NCBI GenBank assembly: GCA_018343915.1
Contig: JABRWF010000002.1
Span: forward strand, 4,402,001 to 4,466,000
Length of the DNA: 64,000 bases
Direction: 5' to 3'
DNA from: Agroathelia rolfsii
Taxonomy: Eukaryota; Basidiomycota; Agaricomycetes; Amylocorticiales; Amylocorticiaceae
Shown here: piece after piece, positions 13,020-24,880 of the stretch
Layout of the letters: every line of letters begins with the position of its first letter
Position numbering within the stretch: position 1 is the first letter of the stretch
The notes under the pieces: model-generated
What the model was told of the DNA's origin: nothing
What the model saw: only the letters and a program-made list of their open reading frames with translations
The model's database searches: none
Program-made: the position numbers and the translations under genes

Positions 13020-15605
13020 TTAAGATAGAGAGGATAAATGTTTATCGAAAAGCTTCAATGCATCAAGAACAAGTAAATCCGTGAGTTCCTCGAACATCTT
13101 GTACTCCTCAGCTGGATTTTCTGATGTCTGCAATGCCTCCAGTCGCGGTGCCCAGTGATTTTCCATACGGAGCAAGCTATTGTGCCACTCGCCCAGGAAT
13201 GGTCGACACCTGAGCAGAAAATGCCCATGCGTGTGTGGTTTGAGATGCGTTTTCTGCATCTCCAAAGTTACGGAATCTCTTGAGTCCCCATCCCTGAAGA
13301 GTTTTTGCCTGAGCTTAAACAGGGACTTTGGTATATCTCGCTTAGGATCAGTAAGCTCATGGTTATTAAATACAGCCGCCCATTGAGTAACATAGTAGAA
13401 CGAGTAAAAATCATCCATTGGTGATTGGAGGAGGGGCTCATCGTCTGTCATGGAGTCCAGCAAAACCTTTGACATAAACTCTTTCGTGCCCTTAAGGGTC
13501 GAGCTTAAATACAGGTCACAAAGCGTGGGAAGAGATGAGCCAATGACTTACAGATCGACTTGCTTTGCGTTCTTCCGTGAAGTAGCTCGTCAGACGAATG
13601 GCAAGGTCGCCATCAATGACACACCCATTACACTCATCGCTGATCCCGAGTTTCGCAACAAGCTCGCGGATTGCATCCGGCGCCTTTGTGTCTTTAAGGT
13701 CATGGGGCAGGTTCTTCTTTACAGGCTTCTCGCGGATAAGTACATTGTCGATGCTGATGTCTCGATGTTGATACCCCTTGAAGAGAATGTTACGATACCC
13801 TACTCACATATGAGGATGTGTTAATAAAAATGTGTGTATTACCATTACCAAGTATGGCATGAATGATGCTTGTGATAAGCATCTTCGGCGTGCTAGCTTT
13901 CACCAGCGATTCTCCGGCAAAGTTCAACGCGAGAAGCCAAAGCACGCGACGGTCTTTCACCATTCCTTGTGTGTTGTTGCCAAGCGGCTCTGCCTCATCA
14001 GGTAAAAATAGGTGGTTCGTGGAGAGAACGCCAGGCTTGTGAGATAGTGCACAAGAATAGTAGTGTTCAACTACCCCAAACATCCTGCCGCAATCCTTGA
14101 GCAGCTTGCTTTCGACGTTGCTAGAGCCAGCCGGTAGCCACAGCATCTTCAGGATAAGATCAAGCGGCGTATCCGCTGGCATATTGCAGGATATGTATTC
14201 TGCCTCGATCTTTTGTGGAACATACACTGCCCCGCCGCCGTCCTTCCGAAATATGATGGCTTAAAAAGATAAATCAGCATGACTCCTGCCGATGAGAGTA
14301 TCGCTCACGTTTAAAACGAGCCTCCTTATTCTCCATCCTAGCTTTCTTTGTCACCTCAGGCTCCGTGTTGGGCTCCGACGGCCTCTTCCGACTCAAGCTC
14401 GATGAAGGGGCTTCTTCCGACTTGCCCGTACGATCAATACGTGTTTGAGATGATGTTTGAGGATCGTCAGCCAAAGGTACATACTTGACTACTCCAGAGG
14501 TGTTGACAACTGGAACCAGAGATGAAGGTGGAAATTCTTCGTTTGGGGTATTTCAGCGTACAACGGACTGGCCTCGCCCGAATGGGGAGTCTTTCTTGAA
14601 CAGCATTTGCATTACATGGAGGAAAACACCTTCTGTATCACCTGGGTAACGAGGGATGAACAGACTCAGACGCCCGAACCATTCCGCAAACCCAGCGTCG
14701 CCTGGCGTTTTCCATGTCAGGATGGAAAGGAAGAGACGCAAGATTTCTTTCCTGCCAGAAGCATCCTGCACAGAAAGTGCCTCGGATACAGTCACCCCAC
14801 CGCAATGAAACACCAGAAAGTAGAGCTGTTGCTTCTCATGGTCGTATCCAAGAACTAGCGAAAACTGCCTGAACGGTGCGACGCTGAACAAAGCTCTCCC
14901 GTACGTCGCAGCTTGAGCAATGAGATCAGGAGACATCTTCTTGACTTCCAAAGGAATGAGAACAGTCCGATCAAGTCCTGGCTTCTCATCGGCCCACCAT
15001 AGTCTGCCCTTAGGGAAGGGTCCATTAGCTCCCACAAGGTCTGGCCTCAAAGGGGAAGCGTCCGAGATACCATCCATGGTCGGTCGGTCGTACACTCCGA
15101 AAACCAACTTCTGATAGTATTCGCCCATAAGATGAGGAAAGAATCTACGACATAGCTCCAGACATTCGTTCAGGAATTTTGTAAGGTATTCGTAGTGTTC
15201 TCGCTCGTTCGTAGGTTTCTTCTCTCGCTTGGTTTCTACTTCGGGCTTAGGGTCTGGCCCAGGCTTGGGATGTCCTTTGGTCTTGCTGATATCTTTAATG
15301 GTCGGGACGGTCAACATCTCAGATGCTTGGAGAAGCACACTGTCCAAAGCGTTGTCAATCAGGACATTGTATCTCGAAATATGGTCGAACTCTTGAATGG
15401 GCTCTGCATTTTCCTTGAGAGTCTTGAATGACAAGGCCCTTGCTAAATGTGGCGCTGCGAGCTCCCACTGGGCACGGGCCAGATCTTCCTTCAACATATC
15501 CTTGAGATTGTCCTGACGCGAAGACTTGACATAATCGCTTTCCTGTGTGCCTGCAACAGATGTGCTGGTAGAACTACGCTGTGTTATAGGTGTAGAGAAG
15601 GACAT
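13020..15605 (-). pseudogene. FunK1 fungal protein kinase, copy A, broken by one in-frame TGA
   Basis: Fungal-specific Ser/Thr kinase-like family (FunK1). The likely start is ATG 15603-15605 (MSFSTPITQRSS), with a TATTTAAAT box about 55 bp upstream. The N-terminal domain has DNLKDMLKEDLARAQWELAAP and the VKKMSPDLIAQAATYGRALF block. After a Ser/Lys-rich linker and an intron come VYVPQKIEAEY, LVKASTPKMLITSI, the catalytic loop GYQHRDISIDNVL, the metal-binding equivalent CVIDGDLAIRL, and FMSKVLLDSM...PMDDFYSFYYV. It ends FDKHLSSLS-TAA at 13020-13022. Everything stays in frame except a TGA at 14553-14555, directly after SVVR, where the opposite copy has TGC. Downstream splice sites and motifs are intact, so the break looks recent. 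Without readthrough the kinase domain would not be made. This is the minus-strand arm of the inverted duplication. Confidence 0.85.
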
Positions 15606-15659
15606 CGTTAGAAGGAGTGGCAATGGAAGATAGAGTGTAATAGTCGCAAGTAATGATCG

Positions 15660-15670
15660 GAGATTTAAAT
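15660..15670 (-). promoter_or_regulatory. TATA-like box for FunK1 copy A
   Basis: Reading on the minus strand, TATTTAAAT lies about 55-65 bp upstream of the proposed ATG at 15605. The identical element and spacing occur in the opposite arm. Confidence 0.5.
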
Positions 15671-16550
15671 AGAGATGCTCGGACTTGGAATTCTTTAAAC
15701 TTCGTGTGCTCCGTAAACAGCGGAGTCCGGATGACCTAATCGAATCCACTGGCATTAGTTTAAGTAATGCGAGAGTTTTTTTTTTGTTAATACGTTTGTA
15801 TACCGCATCATGTACTGAAGACAAACTACGGTGTAAATGGCTAAGGGGTAGATTCAGACAATAAGGGAAGTGTGGAGTAATGCGAGAGTCTATTTTGCCG
15901 AATCCTGGCTGTTTTCGGTCAAAAATAAGATAGTTTTGGACTCATGCAGCTGATTTACGCTTATTTTTCATGTTAGAGTAGCTAGGAAAATCACCTGTTG
16001 AGTATTTACAATTTCTCAAAAGTTCAAAGTATTTGCGAGACTTTAATGGCTTGAATTGTGATCCTCAGTGAAAAGCAAAATCGACAAATATCAGACTTTA
16101 GTCTTCCAATAGTCAAACTATGCTGCCATAAAATCTGTAGTCGCAGAATTGGTGAAGCGAATATTGCCGATTTCGAACAATACAGTCACGAAGTCAAGTG
16201 AACCGCTGCGAATACAAACTGTGGCACTTGACCTTAAACTACATATACTGTCTATTGCTACAACCTCATTGACACCCTCGCTCATTCTCTTCCAAAGTTT
16301 ACTCTTTTATGTCTTATTGTCATTCTCCTTGCCGAATTTCTTGTTTGTTATCATGATGCGCTCTTGCTTGGATGGTTCCTCTCCAGTTTTCTACTCTCCC
16401 AACCATGGTCTCAGGTTATTGTAGTCTCTCTAGAGTCTGGTCTTATTTGATCTCTTGGATTCTTACCCAGGCAACAGCGGTGATAGGGGCGTCTCTGGGC
16501 TGTGAGCACACAGGGTGTACAGCAAGATTGACCAGCACCTCCGCCATGTC

Positions 16551-18404
16551 GCAGTCCTTGTCGACGACGTGGTTTGGCGGTAGGTGCGAGTGATGGCGAC
16601 ACCTGCGTAGCCAAGTGCGACCGATGCAAATGCTTAATGCGAGCTTGGATGCCTTAAATGGAGGTACATTGAGCGCATGCAATGGGGGCCTAGGCATCTG
16701 TCGACCATTCGACGAGGCCGGTGCTGGAGACTTGCCGCAGAACAAGAATGACAATGATAAACTCGGTTTTGAGGGCTTTGAGGATGCCGGCGCTGGGGAG
16801 GGCACTAGGAATTATCATGTGTATTGCTCTCCTTCCGCTTCTACCCCGTTTATTGCCGTAATGGGTGCACTTTGTGCGCCTTGTAACATGTTATCTGAAC
16901 TGACTCCCCTATGTCTCGCTTATATCCAACTACTTTCACAATAGCAGATGTTGTCTCCACTGGCCAAGCACTCTTATACTCATTATGAATTGCGTTGGCA
17001 GGGTACGTATGCATGCGCCTCCCCCCCCCCTTAATGTTTATTGCAGCCACTCACATAACCCTATTCAATAAACACCAATCGGCGGCGCTATTTGTACTGT
17101 CCATATGATATGTACAGGCTTCTACTGCTGGCCACACTAATAGTATGTGATATACCTAATACCAGGTCGTTTTACAATGTTACTGATACAATATAGCGTT
17201 TGAACTCATACTTGTCATCATTATTGCCTTTGTCATTAGGAGACTTATATTAGATAGCGATTCTTGGTTTGGCGGTTATATATATATATGTATATACTCC
17301 AAATACCAATCCGACGTGGTATTTACCAAGAAGGTAAGGGAGTGATTTGCGACAACCGGATAACGATCCTGCTTGTTGTACATAGCGATAGGGATGAAAT
17401 TGTTCTAAGACTTGGCTCCTGTATCAAGTTTGTTCTCAGAGACAACGTTGATTTGGAGCATGTAACGCAATACTTCATCGATTTTGTCGTATTTGAGAGG
17501 CTCGGGGTCCTCCCTGAGTGTATCATAGTACTGCGCTTGGATTAAATATAGCGCTTTTGTCACTTTGCGTAGGCTGGGTCTTCATTTAGACACTATAGCT
17601 AATGATAGAGTCAGAGTGGCAACCGAGTCTGTTACCAGTGGGTTAAAAGAAGAGTGCTGCCCATGAGTATGGCTTGATTTCATGACTGAAGTTTGAATTA
17701 GTCTCGAAACCGGGATAGCCAGAGCTGATGTAGACATGATGACTCTGGTAACGACGCGCAATATAAGAAAGGTTGGTCACGGACATATCATGTGATCGCG
17801 ACTACATCCGGCTAGCCTTTACCAAGAGTTTGCTGTCGAGTTTGCTGTCTGATTTTTGACACCGGTTACGAATTTGAGTGTTACACTTGACTCGGATCGA
17901 TGCCTCTACATATCTGAAGGCTAGTATAAATAGGGTACCATGGCTATCAATATTATCGGCCGTTGTTGTCCGACTATATGTATACATGATGAGCGATGAG
18001 TACTCAATGAGCCTGAGTGTTGAGAGTATGAACCATGGCGATTGAGGGATGTAAAGCGGCAACATCATGACGCATCGTGTGTAATCACAACACAAATGTT
18101 AGTATAGCGTAAAAAGGGTTCGCAAATAGGATATTTGAGTCGAGTGAATAACCACCATGCAGGACTAAGCTGAGAGCTACTGAGAACAACCATGACAAAG
18201 CTTGACCACTTCGGAAAGATCGTGGAACTTGACGTTGATGAATTGACGAAGCGATGAATCTTCAATGGATTTTACCACCTTTTGTATGTTTCGGAGTATA
18301 GTCCGATGAATAGAATCTAGTCTTACGCCCATGCATGTGCGCGTTACATGATCTCATTTTATGGATGAGTAAGCCAAATTTCTATCTAGAGATCCTTCCG
18401 CGAG
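16551..18404 (+). other. Non-coding part of the spacer between the inverted arms
   Basis: Open frames on both strands at 16443-16944 are Gly/Ala/Pro-rich, overlap antisense and show no family motif. They cross or abut the arm boundary. A C11 tract near 17020-17030 and a short TA run near 17278-17290 are visible. I can support no gene. Confidence 0.45.
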
Positions 18405-18410
18405 TATAAA
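18405..18410 (+). promoter_or_regulatory. TATA box candidate for the nitronate monooxygenase gene
   Basis: TATAAA sits 93 bp upstream of the ATG at 18503, in the expected orientation and range for a fungal core promoter. Confidence 0.55.
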
Positions 18411-18502
18411 ACCCCGCGAGGAGTCATACTTATACAAGGACAACCGTGCAGGAACAAACATTCGCAAATCACACCCTAAATCAACTGTATTACCATAAAT
18501 AA

Positions 18503-19711
18503 ATGTCTTCTAACGACTCCTCGCTATACATTAAAACCCCTCTGAACGCTCTACTACCTCATATCAAGACCCCCATCGTCCTTGGTCCGTTAGCTAACGC
18601 AGCAGGGGGTGATCTATCTGGAGCAGTTTCCGCAGCTGGAGGATTCGGATTCATCGGAGCCGGATACTACACCTCATCCACGCTTGAGAAAGAGCTCGCG
18701 CTCGCATATTCACATCTTGGATTGCACGATAGCGACTCCCTAGCAGATGGCCAGCGAGCCGAATTTGGCGTAGGGTTTCTCGTTTGGCGACTTACCGCAT
18801 TGAACGGCGGCATAAAGCCGTCTGCCTCAGCCTCCGATGGTCAAAACCTCGTCGATATCAATTCCTCCGCCGTGGCTCTGATTGATACAGCGCTTAAAGC
18901 CAAGCCGCGTGCTGTATGGCTCAGTTTCGGAGACGAAGAAGAGATGCGCGCGTGGAGCCGTATCGTCCGCGCTCGAGAAGCGGCCATCAATACCGCGGAC
19001 GTACAGAGGAGGGCACTGAAGCTCTTCGTCATGATCGGCACAGAGACCGAGCTTCAGAATGCTGTGGAAGAATGCGGTGCCGATATCCTAGTTGTGCAGG
19101 GCAATGAGTCTGGCGGCCATGGATGGGCCGCGTCGCCGCCGTTGAGCGCTATACTCCCCTCAGTGGTCAGCAAGATCCAGGAGCTGAAGCCGACTAATCC
19201 TGACGGGCTGATTCCTCTGATCTTGGGTGCGGGTGGGCTGTCCAATGGATCAACGTTGGCGGCGGCCTTGGCGCTGGGCGCCGTAGGAGGCGTGTTTGGC
19301 ACTCGATTCTTGCTTACTCCCCAGGCGCAGTATACACCACTCCAGAAGCAGCTGCTCTTGGATACTAATGGTGGCCAGACAATACGCACCTATGCCTTCG
19401 ATGATGCACGCGGGACGATTGGTTGGCCGGCGGGTGTCGACGGGAGAGGAATCTACAACGAGACAGTAAAGGAGTATGAAGATGAATTTAGTAACAGCTC
19501 GGAAACAGCACAGAGTCAGGAGGCGGTGAAAAGGAGGAGAGATAGGTACAATCAGGCTATAAAGGACGGAGACCCGTCAAGGATTGTTACGTGGAGTGGG
19601 ACGGGAGTAGGTAATATGCGCGAAATCAAGGATGCCGGTGCCGTTGTGCGGGAGATAACACTCGATGCTGTCGCTGTGCTTGAGAAAGTGGGAGGGTGGA
19701 TACACAAGTAA
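18503..19711 (+). CDS. Nitronate monooxygenase (2-nitropropane dioxygenase family)
   Basis: FMN-dependent TIM-barrel enzyme that oxidises alkyl nitronates to carbonyl compounds and nitrite. Single uninterrupted 402-residue frame. Near the N-terminus, IKTPIVLGPLANAAGGDLSG followed by GGFGFIGAGYYTS is the typical substrate/FMN entry strand-loop. VQGNESGGHGW near residue 200 matches the family's D/E-xGGHG phosphate-binding loop. LILGAGGLSNGSTLAAALAL followed by GTRFLLTPQA is the second FMN phosphate site. The long C-terminal helix region (KRRRDRYNQAIKDGDPSRIV, then WSGTGVGNM) resembles fungal members, which run longer than bacterial ones. Intronless, unlike nearly all its neighbours. It lies inside the spacer of the inverted FunK1 duplication, 413 bp upstream of DOT1 on the same strand. 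The biological substrate cannot be deduced from sequence. Confidence 0.9.
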   Translation: MSSNDSSLYIKTPLNALLPHIKTPIVLGPLANAAGGDLSGAVSAAGGFGFIGAGYYTSSTLEKELALAYSHLGLHDSDSLADGQRAEFGVGFLVWRLTALNGGIKPSASASDGQNLVDINSSAVALIDTALKAKPRAVWLSFGDEEEMRAWSRIVRAREAAINTADVQRRALKLFVMIGTETELQNAVEECGADILVVQGNESGGHGWAASPPLSAILPSVVSKIQELKPTNPDGLIPLILGAGGLSNGSTLAAALALGAVGGVFGTRFLLTPQAQYTPLQKQLLLDTNGGQTIRTYAFDDARGTIGWPAGVDGRGIYNETVKEYEDEFSNSSETAQSQEAVKRRRDRYNQAIKDGDPSRIVTWSGTGVGNMREIKDAGAVVREITLDAVAVLEKVGGWIHK

Positions 19712-20124
19712 CAGGTTAGGCGCTTGATGTAGTTATTTTTGTAACGTTTTGCAATAATTCATTTCATCTTCCGTTGTTCGTCCTGTGTCTTGTATGTAAG
19801 ATGTTGAGCAAATGAAACAAAGTGGTTAGGACAGATAATATTCAGGCCAAGTGGACCTGTGTTGAAGAATTTTATCATACAGAGTAGTCCTGGAAAGCAC
19901 AGGATTAATGTTAGTGTTAAAATGGGTGCCTAATTGAACACGGCCAATCAGCCATGAGAGACAACGAAGGATGTCAGTTCACAGGAACATGACAGACTTG
20001 GAGTAAGTGGACGAAAAGGTGTGATCAAGGCGAGGGAGCGGCGCGTACGTAATCATGTGATCAGCGAACGGTGATAACACAGCCACAGTGATCTGGTTGT
20101 CCCCGAAAGCCTTTGGTCTGAGCT

Positions 20125-22346
20125 ATGACATCGTCCTCTGCTGCTGTCGTGGGCATATCCTCCGCAAATCCCCCTTTTCTTGAATCCTCTGACACTACGG
20201 CATACACTAGTATTGCGGCTGCGGTTAAAGCCCGCACAGCGTACAAAGACGTTTCTCTTGCTGCCATGGCAAAATCCGCCAGGTCAGGAGGAGCCACCAC
20301 AACAGCCACGACGACAACAAAGAAGAGAAAAAGCACGAGTACCTCCGCCGGCGAAACCACAACAAAGTCGCGGCCGAAACGCGCTCGTAGTGAGCTATCC
20401 GATATTGCATCTTCCGTAGCCTCCTCGAGTACTTCCCAGCGCCGATCAACACAGTCTTCGCGGCAGTCCAGTCGGCAACGCACCCCAGAACTCGTTTACC
20501 GCTCGAGTAGATCACGATCTGCGTCTGCCTTTTTGGCTGAAGACGAAGATGAGCTGGATGGTGCACCCCCGAGACAATTATGGACGGAAGAAGATGGGTC
20601 TGTAGGGAACCATTTTGTCACCTCGCATGATGTGGTTAAAAATCTTATGAAGTCTTACAAAGCTTGTGAGTGAGGTCGAATATCAGCTTGCATGCTTTCG
20701 CTCATTTCAATGTTCAGATTTTAAAAACTTGGACGACCCAGATGATAAATCGTTTGAACCGCATGAATCCGACTATCCGTATACGGAGTTGGAATATCCC
20801 AACGACCACGGCGCAGAACAGTGAGCTCCACTTCAAATCTCATGCGTAGTTAGAGTCCCATTTTTGGCCAGACTACCATATGCCGTTGATTTCCTCGAGA
20901 TTGGACGGGACTAACGACGCTCCTAGGTTTATACTATTGCAGCCGAAGGATAAAGATCATTATAATCCCATCATGTGCTTACAAAATTCACTGCACGCTA
21001 TAATAGAACGTCAGTGCAGGGTTCTTGTGGCGTACAATATCCCTCTCATGCGTTCACGATTTCTAGACTACCTTACTCCGGAGCAGCAATCATTGTTCGG
21101 CAGATTGCCTTCGGAAAGCCTCATAAACCTTACAGAGAGCATGGTGGATGTGGAGACGCCTCCGATGTCACCGTCACCTTCTCCAGCAAGCTCTATTATG
21201 TCACTCAATTCTCCACTATCCACCCTGTCCACACTTATGGATTTCGACCCCTCCTCCCCATGCCCCGACGCCGACGCAAGCCCAAAAATCTCACCCATCA
21301 CCCAACCAATAACCGAACCACAGCCAGATTATCTACGATGCATCCAACGGGCGATTAACCGCCACGATGGCCCACTCTTCGTCAGGACAATGTACACTGT
21401 GAACCGCCTCCTGCGCATGCTCAAGTACCCCAAGCTGCCCGTAGATCCCTTCGAGGACCGGGAACCCAACTATCTCATGAACCACATCCGCACCTGGTCT
21501 TTCATCCCCACCCCTGTCGTGATGCGCGTTGTCGAGGAGGCTTACCAGCGCACAGTTGGGCCTAACGTCGGCTCTCTGCACGCATACGCCGCCTTCTCTT
21601 CGCACGTCTACGGTGAGCTCATGCCGACCTTCATCTCCGACATCGTCACCGCCACGCGCCTCCGCCCAGGTAAGCTTCTCCTCGACCTCGGCTGCGGCGT
21701 CGGCAACGTGTGTGTGCAGGCGAGTCTCCAGAGCGGATGCGATAGCTATGGGATCGAGATCCTGCCCGCACCAGCGAAGATTGCGCGTGGCCAGCTGGAG
21801 CATTTTAAGAAGCGGACGCGCATGTGGGGACTTACGATGGGCAATGTGGAGTTAGAGGAGGGGGATATGTTGCAGAGCACAAGAGTTAATGAGCTGATGA
21901 GCAAGGCGGATGTGGTGTTGGTCAACAATAAGGTGTTTGCGGAGTCTCGTAAGTATTTTTTTTTTTGATGATGCTCATAGTGAGGTGTATTTGTTTTGTG
22001 GATAGTGAATGAGGCTCTGCGTCCAAAATTCCTTGACTTGAAGGAAGGTGCTCTGGTGGTGTCACTAAAGCCATTCGTGTCATCAATCAATGCGCGGGTG
22101 ACGGAGCGAAATGTACGTTGTCGCCACTTATTCCCTTTTCTATAATGCTCATATGGGTCTTCTCCAAAGGTTGATGACATCAGTGCCATCTTTGACGTCA
22201 CAGAGCACACATACCACTCCGGGTTCGTATCCTGGGGTTCGGGAGGTGGCTCCTACTATATTCACCGCGTCGATCGTGAAGGCTATGCTGGTGCTCGAGC
22301 GAGGTACGAGAGTACACGCAGATCGAGCAGACGAGGGGGAAGCTAA
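20125..22346 (+). CDS. dot1: DOT1-type histone H3 lysine-79 methyltransferase
   Basis: SAM-dependent, non-SET methyltransferase acting on nucleosomal H3K79. It begins MTSSSAAVVGISS at ATG 20125. The first ~150 residues are Ser/Thr/Lys/Arg-rich and probably disordered, with basic clusters (TTKKRKST, KSRPKRARSE) suited to nuclear import or nucleosome binding. The catalytic core follows: FSSHVYGELMPTFISDIV, motif I LLDLGCGVGNVCVQASLQSG, motif II YGIEILPAPAKIARGQ, then ADVVLVNNKVFAESLNEALR and LKEGALVVSLKPFVSSINAR, ending with a basic RRSSRRGGS tail and TAA at 22344-22346. Four GT-AG introns (near 20667, 20821-20925, 21949 and 22111) join in frame. The family motif I is usually DLGSGVG; here Ser is Cys. 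About 610 residues, near the yeast size. The gene lies between the inverted FunK1 arms. Confidence 0.92.
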
Positions 22347-23337
22347 AAGAGACTGGGTTCCCCCCGCCCCTTTTTTTTCATACCCATCCTCCATCTCTTC
22401 CCCCTGGTGAAAATTGGCTTTCTCATTTCATATTTCACATCGATTTTTTTTTTTTTGTTATCGACTTTGCATAACAAGCCGTACGTCACTGTCACCTATC
22501 CTCTTGCATCCCCCTTTTCCTTCTTCCTTCTTTTTGGACATTCCGAGCCCAGGGGGGGGATCTTTACCATCACCACCACCATTCTTGATTGTCTCATTAG
22601 TATGCGGATTAACCGATTGCTTGATTATATTTATCCTTTGAGATGTCACACTCATTTTCTTGTTTGTTTGTTTTTTCTTTTTATATTGATTAATTAAGTA
22701 ACCTGTAACCCTCTCTCTCATTGCGCTGTACACTCGAACAACATTTTTACACTACTGATATCCTTATCTAGTTTTTTTTCTTCTTTCCTTCAATCTTTAT
22801 CTCTTCGATGATCTTGATGTGTGCACTCTTTGAGAGCAAAACCAACCTGCATCACAACAAACTTGCAAAATCTGGAAAAACGCTGAAAACGTAAACCTAC
22901 TAAGAAATCGTTCCCTCTTGAGTGAGATAAACTCCCTTGACAGCGAGCTTCCGGACTTGCGCATAGCGTAACCCGAAACGAACATATATACATGTATAAT
23001 ATACGGACCGGCGCCGGTTGAATATGTTTTCTCCCCAAGTATGCCGCCAGGACGGCTGCTAGGTCACCATAAATGACATCTTCATGTTGATGTAAGGGGA
23101 CATCCACGTTCTTCGTACGACGTCGCCTGCGACCGAGCTCGTGACTGCTGCGCAGCCCGCTGAACTCTCATCGGACGATCTGACGACTGTCATATCGCTC
23201 CACTTTGTTCTTAACATTCTCCTTCTTCCTTGGCATTACCTCTTTGATCTCCCGCCTCTCTCTATCTCTTTCCTTTTCTATTGATTTTCCTTTCCATTCA
23301 GCATGTATAACCTCACATCCTGTTCAGTTATTTGTTC
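22347..23337 (+). other. CT-rich intergenic stretch
   Basis: Downstream of DOT1 the plus strand is rich in C and T with several homopolymer runs. Open frames here are low complexity and lack conserved motifs, so I call no gene. Confidence 0.5.
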
Positions 23338-23442
<105 letters not shown>

Positions 23443-23999
23443 GTACTTGTTACATCATTACTTCACCTTTATACACACATGCAGTGGCGTGTAAAAAACT
23501 TACCGCACCTTGTTTGTCAACTTCCTTTATTTCTGCACCAATTCATGTCAAATAAAAATCCATATAACAGCCATCTATGTATGAATTTGGCCAACTTGAC
23601 AGCATTCTACAGCTTCAAGAAAAAATCTTCAATTCAAGCAAATTTTATTTTGACTTTCTGTAGTGTTTGACTCTCTAGAAAAAAATGGTGAGGCCTCAAA
23701 TAAATTCAGAAGTAGATCCTGGGGAATTCCATACTGAGATCTAGCCAACTACAGAGGATACATAAATTCTAATGGCATGGAAACCCTGATTGGCTGTACA
23801 ATATGTTACATGAAATTTTTTGACATGAATCTGTGCAGAAGTGAGGGAAGTTGGCAGACAAGGTGCAACAAGTTTTTTTGCATGCCACTGTATATACTTG
23901 CTACCCATACATTATTGAGATCCTTACCTTTTTCCTCTTTGGTTCTCACCTATGTACAGACAATATCATTGATTGCCTGTACAATGCAATTGCTCTTGC

Positions 24000-24880
24000 A
24001 GTTGATTTAAACTTTTTCTACAAGCTCATGAATTTCTTTCAGTGCACGTGTACCCTCCATCTCAACTCCTGGCGCAAGGACTTTTTCCTTGTGGGTTCTT
24101 CTCAAAATAGAGCATGACCCGTACTAATATCAAAATGCTTGTAGCCCTCGAATATTATGTTACGATATCCTAATACTACATTAAGATGCATTTTCAATGA
24201 GATAAGTAGATTCTTGACCAAGTATGACATGAATAATGCTTGTGACGAGCATCCAAGGCGTTTTGGCATTTACAAGGGATGCTCTGGTAAATTCTAAGGC
24301 GATGCACCACTATAAACGGTAGTGTTTGGAGGTTTTTTGACCATCCGTTGGTCTTGCATTGCTAGGGAGAAACAGGTGCTTCGTCGAGAGACGTCCAAGC
24401 TTATTAACCATCATGAATGAGAAGTAGTAGTTCGCAATACGCAAAAACTGTCCATAAATATCTCGTCTTTGATATCCGAAGGGTGAAGACGCAGCCAGGA
24501 GAATTTTAGTATAAGATCAAAATCATCCTCCGTGATATTGTGAGAGGCATATTCTTTCTAAATGTTCTGAGGAATAAGCTGGTTCTGTGGTATAACCTTC
24601 AAGTGCGACATGAAATAAATGAGCAGTTCCGACGGGTGATAGTGCACTTACAATCATGAGCACGATCAACAGAAGAATGCGTTGTCTGTGACTTATCGAG
24701 GTTTGGAAAAAGCTTGTCTGCTTTAGCTTGTCCTCACACCATCTTTCGTGTTTCCTTGTAATTGCCTCTTCCGTTTCTGCTCTGAAGAAGAGATGGCCGT
24801 CTACTTTTCCGTGTAATTTTGCCTTGCCACACTAGCAGACTTCCGAGGTGTGGTCGTAGGCTTGCTAGAAATGCATGCTG
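24000..24880 (-). pseudogene. Decayed third FunK1 kinase relic
   Basis: Reading the minus strand through several frames recovers collinear FunK1 pieces. These are an equivalent of YVPQKIEAEY-SCN-DLILK (as IPQNI-KEYASHNITEDDFD, DLILKFSWLR), then LSTKHLFLPSNARPTDGQ, then LVNAKTPWMLVTSIIHVILG, then GYRNIIFEGYKHFDISTGHAL and a degraded ELVEKV segment. The catalytic HRD is HFD and the conserved Asn is His. Many stops and frameshifts are present, so it cannot encode a kinase. It has the same orientation as copy A and ends about 50 bp inside the inner edge of the right arm. Confidence 0.82.

Larger units (their letters stand above)
13020..16550 (-). repeat. Left arm of ~3.5-kb inverted duplication
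   Basis: The reverse complement of this segment matches 24930-28495. From 14880 to 16550 the match is near-perfect and without indels over 15824-16550 (paired coordinates sum to 41480). From 13020 to about 14870 it is clearly diverged but still collinear. The inner edge is sharp at 16550: both arms share CCGCCATGT(C) and then become unrelated. Confidence 0.9.

Noticed and set aside
16411..16944. Overlapping sense and antisense Gly/Ala/Pro-rich frames at the inner edge of the left arm
   Set aside because: They cross the inverted-repeat boundary, overlap each other, and contain no recognisable motif. The counterpart in the right arm has a different continuation.
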